A stretch of 64,000 nucleotides of DNA from Virgisporangium aurantiacum (GTDB lineage: Bacteria; Actinomycetota; Actinomycetes; Mycobacteriales; Micromonosporaceae): assembly GCF_016863635.1 (NCBI RefSeq), contig NZ_BOPG01000031.1:62001-126000 (forward strand), in the 5' to 3' direction. Below are positions 49,042 through 57,890 of this stretch, in pieces (positions within the stretch are counted from its first letter, which is position 1; each line of letters starts with the position of its first letter). Both the position numbers and the translations under genes were made by a program. A model generated the notes under the pieces. The model was not told the DNA's origin and ran no database searches. It saw nothing but the letters and a program-made list of their open reading frames with translations.

Positions 49042-50139
49042 ATGGGACAGGTCGAGACACCGGCGGAAGTGGCCGGGGCGGCATACACGGGCACGCTCAT
49101 GTCCCAGGCGCACAAGCTCAAAGCCGAGCTGATCAGGCAGACGATCGAGGATCTGGAGTCCTGGCGGAACGCCCTGGAGAAGGAGTGGACGGCGGCCCAC
49201 CCCGACCTGGCCGGCAAGCCCGGGGTGATCGTCCACGACGGCTTCTACCAGGAGCCCAGCCAGGTGGGCGGGGCACCGACCCTCACGCGGATCCCCGAAG
49301 CGGAGATGGAGGGCTACCGCAACCAGATCCGCAACGAGTACTACGAGTGGGTCGTGCCCGCCTTCGAGCAGTTCAGGGAGCCGGATCCCGACGCCCTCAA
49401 CCCGATGATCGACAACATGCGCCAGATCGAGAGCTGGTTCGGTGGCAGCCAGGACGAGGCACGACCCGGCAGCGGCTCCACCCAACGCAGCGCGATCGCC
49501 CGGATCGATTCGGTGCGCGGTGACATGGAGGAATGGAAGGGAACCTTCCAGATCAACTTCCTCGACAACTTCGTCAACCCGCTGCAGACCGTCTCGCACA
49601 ACATGAGCGGGGTCGCCAAGGGCACCCACGACGGACTCGAGCTGGCGAAGTCCGTCTATGTCAGGCAGCGTCTCGAGGTCCTCAAACTCCTGGACACGTC
49701 GATCAAGGCGGTGCAGGCCCTCAACAACGCCCGGGATCCCGAGGCGCACACCTGGGCGACCCTCATCGGCATCTCCGTCGGCACGATCCTGACCGCCGCC
49801 AGCGGACCCGTCATGTGGATCGGCATCGCCCTGATCGTCACCAGCACGATCTCCCAGGGCTTCACCCCGGATCCGGCCGCGCAGTTCGAGGTGAGCGCAC
49901 CGACGGCCCAGGAGGTCGCCCTGAAGGTCTCCCAGGCGCTGGGCCGGATCAGCTCGAAGACCGCCGGGGACGAGCACAAGGTCCAGACGATGTTCCACCA
50001 GATGTGGGGCGAGCTGTCGACGTCACGGTCGGCGTCGATGTCGAGCAACACCGAAGGCCCGTACGTGGTGCCGCGACCCGACATCAGCACCGCCAAGGCC
50101 GGGGACTTCAACGACAACACCCTGGCGCCGGACCGGTAG
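49042..50139 (+). CDS. Long helical type VII-secretion-like protein with glycine-rich hydrophobic segment
   Basis: 365 residues. The N-terminal 100 residues are helical with LKAELIRQTIEDLESWRNALEKEW. A glycine-rich hydrophobic segment, WATLIGISVGTILTAASGPVMWIGIALIVTSTIS (about 237-270), could insert in a membrane; a helical C-terminal part follows. There is no signal peptide and no recognised catalytic motif. It starts 33 nt after the ESX-like gene with an ACGGAGGG ribosome site. Together with its neighbours it looks like an exported effector or structural component; this is inference. Confidence 0.55.
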   Translation: MGQVETPAEVAGAAYTGTLMSQAHKLKAELIRQTIEDLESWRNALEKEWTAAHPDLAGKPGVIVHDGFYQEPSQVGGAPTLTRIPEAEMEGYRNQIRNEYYEWVVPAFEQFREPDPDALNPMIDNMRQIESWFGGSQDEARPGSGSTQRSAIARIDSVRGDMEEWKGTFQINFLDNFVNPLQTVSHNMSGVAKGTHDGLELAKSVYVRQRLEVLKLLDTSIKAVQALNNARDPEAHTWATLIGISVGTILTAASGPVMWIGIALIVTSTISQGFTPDPAAQFEVSAPTAQEVALKVSQALGRISSKTAGDEHKVQTMFHQMWGELSTSRSASMSSNTEGPYVVPRPDISTAKAGDFNDNTLAPDR

Positions 50140-50172
50140 GAGGCCGATGCGGCCGCGTGGCACGATGCGGTC

Positions 50173-50784
50173 ATGGGGGACGTCGATACGGGGCCGACAC
50201 GATCCACCGCCGGGCGGGTGACCGGGCGGATCGCGACGGGCGTGATCGTCCTGACCGTCGTGGTGGGGTGGCTCGCGATCTGGAATCCGTGGCACCTGGT
50301 GGTCGTCGAGCGCGTCCTGTTCCTTCCGGCGGTGGGGTTGACGGCGAGCGCCGTGTTCGGCTGCGCGGTCGCCGCGGTGGGGCGTTGGTCAGGTCATCAG
50401 GTCGGCAGGCGGGTGGTGGGTGGGTTCACGGTCGCCCTCAGCGCGGTCCAGCTCTGGGTCACGGCGTCGCCGGAGTGGCCGGCGGCGCGCCACCGGGAGC
50501 TGGCCCGCTCGCCCGACGGGGAACGCGCGGTCGTGGTGCACGTGGCCGACAGCGGGGCGCGGTGCATGTTCGCCTGGACCGGCCGCGGTCCGGGCGCGCG
50601 GGTGGCCGGCGGGCTCGGCCGGCCGGGCGGCAACCCGGTGGTGACGTTCGACGGTCGTGACCTGGTCGTGGTGGTGGCCGACCGTCCACCGTCGCCGTAC
50701 CCGAGGCACGACCGCGAGCGGTTCGAGCTGCGGTTGGATCCGGCCACCGGACGCCCCCTCGACACGCTTCCCGAACGCTGCTGA
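50173..50784 (+). CDS. Two- or three-helix membrane protein, hypothetical
   Basis: 203 residues. Hydrophobic helices about 20-38 (IATGVIVLTVVVGWLAIW), 44-72 (VVVERVLFLPAVGLTASAVFGCAVAAVG) and 80-98 (VVGGFTVALSAVQLWVTA). A soluble C-terminal domain (about 100-203) contains DGERAVVVHVADSGARCMFAWTGRGPGA and GRDLVVVVADRPPSPY. No family recognised. The ATG at 50173 has no Shine-Dalgarno; CACGAT at 50161-50166 ends 6 nt before it and could be a -10 for a leaderless mRNA. It ends 1 nt before the GTG of the ankyrin gene, suggesting coupling. Confidence 0.6.
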   Translation: MGDVDTGPTRSTAGRVTGRIATGVIVLTVVVGWLAIWNPWHLVVVERVLFLPAVGLTASAVFGCAVAAVGRWSGHQVGRRVVGGFTVALSAVQLWVTASPEWPAARHRELARSPDGERAVVVHVADSGARCMFAWTGRGPGARVAGGLGRPGGNPVVTFDGRDLVVVVADRPPSPYPRHDRERFELRLDPATGRPLDTLPERC

Positions 50785-50785
50785 C

Positions 50786-52537
50786 GTGTTCACCGCCGAC
50801 GATCCGCCGCTGCACCGCGCCGCCCACGCCGGCGACGTCGACGAGGTCCGCCGCCTGCTCGACGCCGGCGCGGCGGTCGACGCCTGGAACGCGTGGGGGG
50901 AGACGGCACTGGGCGCCGCGGCGGACAGCGGGTCGGCGGCGACCGTGGCGTTGCTGCTGTCGGCCGGTGCCGATCCGGCGCGGAGCCGGGACCGGCGGGG
51001 ACGGGTGGCGCTGCATCACGCGGCGACGGCCGATGTCGCCCGGCTGCTGCTCGACACGCCGACCGGTCGGGCTGTGGTCGACTCGGGCGGCCGGGGTGGC
51101 CTGACGCCGTTGCACCTGCTCGTGCCGCGCGACCGGGTCGGTGCCGTGGCGGTGCTGCTGGAGCACGGCGCGGACCCGCACCTGCCCGGCCGAACGGGCA
51201 GCACCGCGCTGCACCTCGCCACGTCCGCGGAGATGGTCCGCACGCTGGTGGCCGCCGGCGCGTCCCCGAACATCCGCGACGGCGACGGGCGCACGCCGTT
51301 GTTCACCGCACGGGGCGTCGGGGCCGTTCGTGAGCTGCTCGCCGCCGGCGCCGACCCGCACCTGACCGACCGGGCGAACCGTACGCCGCTGCACGCCGCG
51401 TCCCGGCCCGACGTGATCGGGACGCTGATCGCGGCCGGCATCCCGGTCGACGCGACCGACCGGCGGGGGTGGACGCCGCTGGCCGAGCGCACGCACTTCC
51501 TGTCCGAGCCGTACCAGGACCACGACGAGGCCGTCCGGGTCGTCGAGGTGCTGATCGCCGCGGGCGCCGACGTGGCGCACCGCGACGTCGACGGGACCGC
51601 GCCGATCCACCGACTGCGGCGCCCGCCGAGCGTGCTGCGCGACAACGAGCAGAGGCTCGCCCTCCGCGCCCGGATGCGCGAGGTCGCCGAGAACGCGTTG
51701 CCGCCCGACGCACTCCGCGTCAGTGGAACGGACGGGCCGCAGTTCGCCTGCGCCCGGCACCCCCACCGCGCCGAAGCGGTGACCGCCACGAGCGGAGGCG
51801 TTCTCGTCCGCTGGTCCCACGACACGGCAGAACCGACCGCGACCGACCGGCCCTACTTCGTCGCGCTCGACGCCTCGCCCGACGGCACCCTCCTCGCCCT
51901 CGGCGCCGGCGAGAACCAGCCGCCGGAACTGCGTCGCTGGGACCGCCTCGACGACCTCGTCGCCGTGTTCGACGGCATCCCCGCCTCCGACTCGGTCGCG
52001 TTCTCGCCCGACGGCCGGCTGCTCGCCGTCGGCTGGTGGTCACCCGGCGGCGGCGACGGGCTGGCCGTCGTCGACGTCACCGGGCGGCGGATCGTGGCCG
52101 AGACCGGCGGCTACCACGGCGTCGAGCGGGTCGGCTTCGCGCCGGACGGCACCCTCGTCGTCGCCTGGATCGTCGACGACGACGTCAGCGTCCTCGACAC
52201 CCTGCGCGCCGACCTGACCGAGATCGACACGTTCGGGTCCCTCGACCACCGCGTCCACACGATGGACTTCGCCGCCGGCGGCCGGCTCGTCGTGTCCGGA
52301 CCGACGTCGTTCACCTCGCTCCCGCACACCCGCGAACCCGAGCGGGTCACCCTCCTGGACCGGGAGACCCGCACGCCCGTGTGGTCGGTCGGCGTCGACG
52401 CCCGCGCCGGCCGGTCGCCGCGACACCCGGCCACCCCGCGCGGCGCCCACTTCGTCGACGGCGGCCGCCTGATCGCGGTCGGCCGCCGCGACGGCCTGGT
52501 CCACCTGGATCCGGCCACCGGAACCGTCAGACAGTAG
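50786..52537 (+). CDS. Ankyrin-repeat / beta-propeller two-domain protein
   Basis: 583 residues, no signal peptide. Residues about 5-270 are ankyrin repeats (LHRAAHAGDVDEVRRLLDAGAAVDAWNAWGETALGAAAD, LHLATSAEMVRTLVAAGASPNIRDGDGRTPLF). Residues about 320-583 are a WD40-like propeller with SPDGTLLALGAGE, SPDGRLLAVGWWSP and APDGTLVVAWIVDDDV. Both parts are protein-binding scaffolds; fusions of this kind are unusual. The GTG start (50786) directly follows the previous stop, so translation is probably coupled. The 3' end overlaps the convergent SHMT-like gene by 11 bp. Confidence 0.78.
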   Translation: MFTADDPPLHRAAHAGDVDEVRRLLDAGAAVDAWNAWGETALGAAADSGSAATVALLLSAGADPARSRDRRGRVALHHAATADVARLLLDTPTGRAVVDSGGRGGLTPLHLLVPRDRVGAVAVLLEHGADPHLPGRTGSTALHLATSAEMVRTLVAAGASPNIRDGDGRTPLFTARGVGAVRELLAAGADPHLTDRANRTPLHAASRPDVIGTLIAAGIPVDATDRRGWTPLAERTHFLSEPYQDHDEAVRVVEVLIAAGADVAHRDVDGTAPIHRLRRPPSVLRDNEQRLALRARMREVAENALPPDALRVSGTDGPQFACARHPHRAEAVTATSGGVLVRWSHDTAEPTATDRPYFVALDASPDGTLLALGAGENQPPELRRWDRLDDLVAVFDGIPASDSVAFSPDGRLLAVGWWSPGGGDGLAVVDVTGRRIVAETGGYHGVERVGFAPDGTLVVAWIVDDDVSVLDTLRADLTEIDTFGSLDHRVHTMDFAAGGRLVVSGPTSFTSLPHTREPERVTLLDRETRTPVWSVGVDARAGRSPRHPATPRGAHFVDGGRLIAVGRRDGLVHLDPATGTVRQ

Positions 52538-53861
52538 GCCGGTCGGTGGTGAAGTGGACGTCGCGGAACCGGCCGCGCCACGCGGTGACCTCGTCCGCGA
52601 CCGCCTCCGGGGCGCCGGTGAGGGCGCGGGCCACGAACCCCGCGAGCACGGGCATGTCGGTGGCGGTCATGCCGAGGCGGGCGAGTTCCGGGGTGCCCAG
52701 GCGCAGCCCGTTGAGGTCGCCGGCAACGGGCGCGACGGGCAGGCCGATGCCGCACGCGAGGAGGTTGGCGCGGCGCAGTCGCGCGGCCGCGGTCTGCCCA
52801 CCGCCGTAGCGGGCGGCTTCGACGGCGAACTGGTGCGACCGGGTCGCGGACCCGCCGGGCCGGTACACCGGGACGCCGGCGGCGGTGAGGTGGTCGGCGA
52901 GGGCGGCGGCGGTCCGGACCATGGCGTCGGCGTACGCCTTGCCGGCCACGGTCCAGTCGAGCATCGTCTGCGCCAGGGCGGCGGTCTTGCCGGCGTCGAA
53001 GTTCGCCGTCAGCCCGGGGTAGGCGATCGCCTCGATCCGCTGCGCGAGGTCGGCGTCGTTGGCCAGGAGCAGGCCGCCGGGCGGGCCGCCGAGGCTCTTG
53101 TAGGTGCTCATCGACATCAGGTGCGCACCCTGGTCGAGCGGGTTGGGCCAGGCGCCGCCGGCGATGAGGCCGCACAGGTGCGCGGCGTCGAAGAGGACCT
53201 TCGCGCCGACGGAGTCGGCGATCTCGCGGACCGCCGGGACCGGATGGGGGTTGAGGTTGAGGCTGCCGCCGACGGTGATCAGTGTCGGGCGGACGGTGCG
53301 CGCGAGGTCGGCCAGCGCGTCGACGTCGATGGTGTGGCGGTCCGCGTCGACCGGGGCGGCGACCGTCGTGAGCCGGTACAGGCCCGCGGCGCCGGCGGCC
53401 TGGTGCGTGACGTGCCCGCCGATCGTCGGCGGTGGGGCGATGATCGTGTCACCGGGCTCGCAGCAGGCCATGAACGCGTACAGGTTGGCCAGGGCACCGG
53501 AGCCGACACGCACCTCGGCGAAGTCGGCGTGGAACACCCGCGCCGCCAGTTCGGCCGCGATGACCTCGATCTGTTCGACGGCCTCCAGCCCGGTCTCGTA
53601 CTTCTCGCCCGGATACCCCAGGGAGGCCCGCGACCCGAGCCGGGCGGCGAGCATCTCCTCCGCCCGCGGGTTCATCCGGTTCGTGGCCGGGTTGAGGTTG
53701 ACGCACCGCTCGTCGTGAATGCGTTGGTTCTCGTCGATGAGATCGGCCAGCCACCGCGCGGTGCCGGCCGGATCGCGCCCGTTCAGGCCGCGCAGGGTCG
53801 AGGTGACGCGCTGAGCGGCCGGTTCCGGCAGCCACGGACGCGGGACGAGGGAGGAGCTCAC
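52527..53861 (-). CDS. Serine hydroxymethyltransferase-like PLP enzyme
   Basis: 444 residues, SHMT length and fold. N-terminal LIDENQRIHDERCVNLNPATNRMNP aligns with the SHMT opening. The PLP site is STYKSLGGPPGGLLLAN, with the Schiff-base lysine in TYK where SHMTs normally have THK. FDAAHLCGLIAGGAWPNP and GSGALANLYAFMACCEPGDTI are also family features. Standard SHMT makes glycine and methylene-THF from serine; the altered active-site motif suggests a specialised paralogue such as a 2-methylserine or aldolase-like enzyme. Divergent from the PucR-type regulator. Confidence 0.78.
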   Translation of the reverse strand: MSSSLVPRPWLPEPAAQRVTSTLRGLNGRDPAGTARWLADLIDENQRIHDERCVNLNPATNRMNPRAEEMLAARLGSRASLGYPGEKYETGLEAVEQIEVIAAELAARVFHADFAEVRVGSGALANLYAFMACCEPGDTIIAPPPTIGGHVTHQAAGAAGLYRLTTVAAPVDADRHTIDVDALADLARTVRPTLITVGGSLNLNPHPVPAVREIADSVGAKVLFDAAHLCGLIAGGAWPNPLDQGAHLMSMSTYKSLGGPPGGLLLANDADLAQRIEAIAYPGLTANFDAGKTAALAQTMLDWTVAGKAYADAMVRTAAALADHLTAAGVPVYRPGGSATRSHQFAVEAARYGGGQTAAARLRRANLLACGIGLPVAPVAGDLNGLRLGTPELARLGMTATDMPVLAGFVARALTGAPEAVADEVTAWRGRFRDVHFTTDRPTV

Positions 53862-53932
53862 GAGGTGACCCTAGGAGCGGCGCCGCCGTCGCGTCTTCGG
53901 AGCACTGACCGGACTTCGCCCCGGTCGTCTCC

Positions 53933-53938
53933 TACATT
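53933..53938 (+). promoter_or_regulatory. -10-like TACATT giving a leaderless PucR transcript
   Basis: TACATT ends 6 nt before ATG 53945; no ribosome site is present. This predicts leaderless initiation. Confidence 0.4.
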
Positions 53939-53944
53939 TGTCGG

Positions 53945-55102
53945 ATGGAGGGCGGCGATCTCGGGCGTGAACTGGACGACCTGGCGGCCGCGCTGGGCCG
54001 CTCGGTGAGCCTGGACGCGCCCGACGGCACCCTGCTCGGGTACAGCACCCAGGGAACCGACGTCGACCCCGTCCGGGTCCAGGCCATCCTGTCCCGCCGC
54101 GTCCCGGATGCCGTGCTGGCCTACCAGCGCGCCCACGGCGTCGACACCGCCACCGGGCCGCTGCGGCTGCCGGCGAACCCCGATCTCGGCATGACGGCCC
54201 GCACCTGCCTGCCCGTCCGCACCGGCCGCCACGTCGCGGCCTACCTGTGGATCCTCGACGACGGCGCACCGCTCGACGGCGCGGGCGTGGACGCGCTGCG
54301 GTCGTGCGGCACCCGCATCGCCGCCCTGCTCCGCCCGGACCGGGCACCGGGAATCGACCGGCTGCTGGCCGAGCTGTTCACCGACTGGCCCCGGCCGGAC
54401 CTGGTGGCGGAGCTCGGGCAGCGCGCGCCACGGGTCCGGTCGGAGACCCTGCGGTTCGCCGTCGTGGCGTCCACCGCGATCCGGGACGGCCGGCGGTCTC
54501 CCGCCCCGGACGACCCGCCGCCCCCAGTGGCCGCGAACCCGGCGATCCTCGGCACCGCCACCGCCAACGGCCGCCGCCTCGTCCTGCTGGCCCACACCGG
54601 CGCGGTCACCGAAGCGGTCCGCCCGGACGCGTCCGATGTCCACGTCATCGGGTACAGCGAACCGTTCCGGGCCGATCCCGCCGACGCGGCCCGCGTGCCG
54701 ACCGCCGCGGCCCGGGCCATCGTCGCGGCGGACTGCGCCGCCACCGATCCCGCGTTGCCGGCCGCGATCGGGTGGGAGAACCTCGGCATCCACCGCCGGC
54801 TCCTGCTCACCACCGACGCCGACAGCTGGCCCGACCCGCTGCCCGTCGACGCACCGATGCTCCGCCACACCCTCGAGGTCTACCTCGACAACGCCGGCGA
54901 CGCGGCCCGCACGATCGCCGCGCTCAACATCCACCGCACGACGTTCTACTACCGCCTCGACCGCCTCACCCGCGTCCACGGGATCCGGCTCGCCGACGGC
55001 CTGGCCCGCACCGACCACCATTTGGCGCTCAAGACCCACCGCCTCGCCCGGGCCCGCGACACCTACGGCTGGACCACGCGGTTCCTCACCCGCCTCCGGT
55101 GA
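53945..55102 (+). CDS. PucR-family transcriptional regulator
   Basis: 385 residues. The C-terminal 70 residues hold the PucR HTH: HTLEVYLDNAGDAARTIAALNIHRTTFYYRLDRLTRVHGI. A GAF-like sensory region lies at about 10-140 (RSVSLDAPDGTLLGYSTQG), with a GGDEF-like remnant possible in the middle. Such regulators control purine, amino acid or antibiotic genes in response to small ligands. Here it is flanked by SHMT-like and oxoamine-synthase-like PLP enzymes on both sides, the first divergent and the second convergent with a 17-bp 3' overlap. They are its most likely targets. Confidence 0.87.
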   Translation: MEGGDLGRELDDLAAALGRSVSLDAPDGTLLGYSTQGTDVDPVRVQAILSRRVPDAVLAYQRAHGVDTATGPLRLPANPDLGMTARTCLPVRTGRHVAAYLWILDDGAPLDGAGVDALRSCGTRIAALLRPDRAPGIDRLLAELFTDWPRPDLVAELGQRAPRVRSETLRFAVVASTAIRDGRRSPAPDDPPPPVAANPAILGTATANGRRLVLLAHTGAVTEAVRPDASDVHVIGYSEPFRADPADAARVPTAAARAIVAADCAATDPALPAAIGWENLGIHRRLLLTTDADSWPDPLPVDAPMLRHTLEVYLDNAGDAARTIAALNIHRTTFYYRLDRLTRVHGIRLADGLARTDHHLALKTHRLARARDTYGWTTRFLTRLR

Positions 55103-56381
55103 CGTCCGGCAGCGCGGCGACGCGGCGCAGTGCGACGTCCAGCCGGTCGAGATCCTCGTCGGTGTGGGCCGCGGTGGCGCACAGGCGCAGGCGCGACTGG
55201 CCCGCCGGCACCGCCGGATGCGGCACCGCCGAGACGTAGATGCCGTCGTCGAGCAGGTGCCGAGCCCACGCGTAGGTGCGCAACGTGTCGCCGAGGATGA
55301 CCGGCACGATCGGCGTCTCGGTGCCACCGTGGGACAGCCCGAGGTTCTCGACGATGCGGCGCAGCCGGTCGGTGTTCTTCCACATGCCTTCGAGGTGCTC
55401 CGGCTCGTCCCGGATGGTTCTGACCGTCTCCCGGATCGCCGCGGTGTTGGCCGGTGTCAGGGCCGAGGAGAACATGTACGGGGCCGACCCGTGCTGGAGA
55501 TAGTTGACGAGGCCGCGTGATCCGGCCACGAACCCGCCGCCCGACGGGAACGCCTTGCCGAGGGACCCGGTGACGATGTCGACCGCGGCGGGGTCCACTC
55601 CGGTGTGCCGGGCCGTCCCGCCGCCGTCGGCGCCGAGCACGCCGATCGCGTGCGACTCGTCGAGCAACAGGAACGCGCCGTGCCGGTCCTTGACCGCGAC
55701 GAGGTCGGCGAGCGGCGCGATGTCGCCGTCCATGGAGTAGACGCCGTCGACCGCCACCAGGACGCGGGTTCCGCCGGTGGCGTGCCGGGCGAGCAACGCG
55801 TCGAGGTGCTCGACGTCGTTGTGCCGGAACCGCACGGTCCGCGCCCCGGAAAGCCGGCAGCCGTCGAGGATGCTGCGATACGCCCTGGCGTCGACGATCG
55901 CGACGTCGTGCCGCCCGATGAGGGCCGAGATCGCCGCGAGGTTCGCGTCGTAGCCGCTGGCGTACAGCGCGGCGGCCGCCGTGCCCACGTGGGCGGCCAG
56001 CTCCCGCTCGGTCTCCAGGTGCAGTTCGAGCGTGCCGGTCAGCAGGCGGGCGCCGCCGGCACTGGTGCCCCATCGCCGGGCCGCCTCGGCGGCCGCCGCG
56101 ACGATCCGCGGATGCCCGTTCAGGCCGAGGTAGCCGTAGGTGGAGAACAGGAGCAGGTCGCCGCCGCCGAACGCGGTGTGCGCCGTGGCCGCGGCGGTCA
56201 GCGGTAGCCCGAAGCTGTAGAGGTTGGCGTCCCGGCACTGGTCGATGCGGGCCGTCCACTGCCGCGCCGCCTCGATGTCGAGCAGCCCGCCGGGGCGGAT
56301 GTCGTCGGTGTAACGGCTTCCGGCCGGGTACGACCGGTCGGGGTCGGAGGCGAACGCGCGGATCTCGTCGGTGCGCAGCAA
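55086..56381 (-). CDS. Alpha-oxoamine synthase-like PLP enzyme
   Basis: 431 residues from the TTG at 56381. The fold of 8-amino-7-oxononanoate synthase / 2-amino-3-ketobutyrate CoA ligase is clear: FSTYGYLGLNGHPRIV, TLELHLETERELAAHVG, LLLDESHAIGVLGADGGG and the PLP lysine in GSLGKAFPSGGGFVAGS. An extra N-terminal segment of about 70 residues precedes the core. The TTG is chosen because GAGGA lies 9 nt upstream, and codons upstream to the GTG at 56444 have poor GC3. Such enzymes condense an amino acid with an acyl-CoA. With the SHMT-like gene it forms a PLP pair around a PucR regulator. Confidence 0.78.
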   Translation of the reverse strand: MLRTDEIRAFASDPDRSYPAGSRYTDDIRPGGLLDIEAARQWTARIDQCRDANLYSFGLPLTAAATAHTAFGGGDLLLFSTYGYLGLNGHPRIVAAAAEAARRWGTSAGGARLLTGTLELHLETERELAAHVGTAAAALYASGYDANLAAISALIGRHDVAIVDARAYRSILDGCRLSGARTVRFRHNDVEHLDALLARHATGGTRVLVAVDGVYSMDGDIAPLADLVAVKDRHGAFLLLDESHAIGVLGADGGGTARHTGVDPAAVDIVTGSLGKAFPSGGGFVAGSRGLVNYLQHGSAPYMFSSALTPANTAAIRETVRTIRDEPEHLEGMWKNTDRLRRIVENLGLSHGGTETPIVPVILGDTLRTYAWARHLLDDGIYVSAVPHPAVPAGQSRLRLCATAAHTDEDLDRLDVALRRVAALPDVTGGG

Positions 56382-56547
56382 GGCGATGGGTCCTCGGTCG
56401 GTGCGGGGGAGTGGGACGGCGACGACGATAGGTCGGTTTCGCACCCTTCGACAGGGTGAGTCCCGTCTCCTGAGCGTGGAGCGCGCCCAGATCGGCCCGG
56501 TCGGACGGCCGGCACCGCCGATCGGACGACACCGGCATGATGACCGC

Positions 56548-57081
56548 GTGACGTTGACCTACGGGGACCTGCTCGACCGCCTGATCCAGCTCGGGATCGC
56601 GCCGCCCGACCGCCGCACCGACCCGGACCTCGCCGGGTTTCTGGACGACGAGGTCGAGGAGGTCGACGGCACGACGTTCGCCGAACTCGGCGTCGCCGTG
56701 TTCGTGGAGGGCGTCGACGGCGACGTGGGCCGGGCCTACCTGGACGTGATCGAAGCGGCGGCGGCCCTGAGCAACGGCGTGGTCACCGACGTGGTCTTCG
56801 ACCGCGAGGCCGACGACGACCAGCTGTCGTTCCGGGTCGACGGCCGCCCCGTCACGTGGTGGCTGGACGCGCACGGTCCGGGGGACTGGATCTACAGCTG
56901 GTCGGCCATCTGGGGCCAGCTCCACCTGCTGGCGCCGGGCGGCGACGACCCGCGGAAGTTCTACGACATCGAGGCGGCCGACTCCGCCGACGGCACCGCG
57001 TACCTCCTGCTGACCCCGGAACAGGCGGACGCGTTACGGGCCGAGTTCGCCCTCGACGTCGACTCCGTCCCCCCGGACTGA
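56548..57081 (+). CDS. Hypothetical acidic protein
   Basis: 177 residues, very acidic and tryptophan-rich (TWWLDAHGPGDWIYSWSAIWGQLHLL). The N-terminus is helical (TYGDLLDRLIQLGIAPP). No signal peptide or membrane segment. The GTG at 56548 is the best start, though its ribosome site is poor. A rare TTA leucine codon (57034-57036) occurs near the end, suggesting bldA-dependent translation. No family recognised. Small, acidic and between convergent genes; an immunity-like protein is possible but unsupported. Confidence 0.6.
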   Translation: MTLTYGDLLDRLIQLGIAPPDRRTDPDLAGFLDDEVEEVDGTTFAELGVAVFVEGVDGDVGRAYLDVIEAAAALSNGVVTDVVFDREADDDQLSFRVDGRPVTWWLDAHGPGDWIYSWSAIWGQLHLLAPGGDDPRKFYDIEAADSADGTAYLLLTPEQADALRAEFALDVDSVPPD

Positions 57082-57088
57082 CCCGTGC

Positions 57089-57889
57089 TCATCGGGCGTG
57101 ACGCATCGCCCAGTCGAGGGCGAAGTCGGCGATCTCCTCCCAGCCCTTCTGGGCCGGTAGCAGGTGCGCGTAGCCGTCGTACTCGACGTGTTCGGTCACG
57201 GTGTTCGACCGGTAGTGCTTGACGTTGGAGCGTTGCACGGCCGGGGGCATGATGTGGTCCTCGCTGCCGGAGATGAACAGGAGCGGCGCCCGGTCGTCGT
57301 TGCGGTAGTCGACCCAGGTGTCCTGGTGACCGGGCTTGAAGTTCGCCAGGACGCTGCCCCACAGGATGCCGCCGTTGGCCGGGATGTGGTACCGGTGGTA
57401 CAGCGCCTCCGCTTCGGCGTCGCTGAACGTGTTGGTGAAGGCGTACTTCCACTCCTCCAGGGTCAGGCCGATCGCCTTGTGCCGGTTCGCCGGCGACCGC
57501 AGCACCGGCAGCGTGGACTTCACCTGTGAGAACGGCACCACGTGCACGCCCTCGGTCGGTGCCGAGTTGAGCGCCACGGCGGAGGCACCGAAGCCGTGGT
57601 CGAGCAGGATCTGGGTGAACGCGCCGCCGGCGGAGTGACCCATGATGATCGGCGGTGCCGCCAGTTCCCGGACAACCGCTTCGAGGTTCTCGATGATGGC
57701 GGGGACGGTGAGCGCGTTGACGATGTCGGGGTTCGCGTTGAGCGCCTCGACCTCCACCTCGAAGCCGGGATAGCCGGGCGCGAGGACACGGAAGCCCTTG
57801 CGCTCGTAGTGGGTGATCCAGTGCTCCCAGCTCCGGGGCGTGACCCAGAAGCCGTGAACCAGGACGATCGTGTCGGGCGCGCTTGTCAT
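57089..57889 (-). CDS. Alpha/beta hydrolase
   Basis: 266 residues, cytoplasmic. The core begins IVLVHGFWVTPRSW. Nucleophile Ser is in IIMGHSAGGAFTQ, the aspartate probably in FISGSEDHIMPP and the histidine in EYDGYAHLLPAQ. Small-molecule esterase or lyase of unknown substrate. The ATG at 57889 lies 1 nt after the stop of the upstream hydrolase gene, with the GGAGG ribosome site inside the latter's end, so the two are one translational unit. Confidence 0.85.
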   Translation of the reverse strand: MTSAPDTIVLVHGFWVTPRSWEHWITHYERKGFRVLAPGYPGFEVEVEALNANPDIVNALTVPAIIENLEAVVRELAAPPIIMGHSAGGAFTQILLDHGFGASAVALNSAPTEGVHVVPFSQVKSTLPVLRSPANRHKAIGLTLEEWKYAFTNTFSDAEAEALYHRYHIPANGGILWGSVLANFKPGHQDTWVDYRNDDRAPLLFISGSEDHIMPPAVQRSNVKHYRSNTVTEHVEYDGYAHLLPAQKGWEEIADFALDWAMRHAR

Positions 57890-57890
57890 G

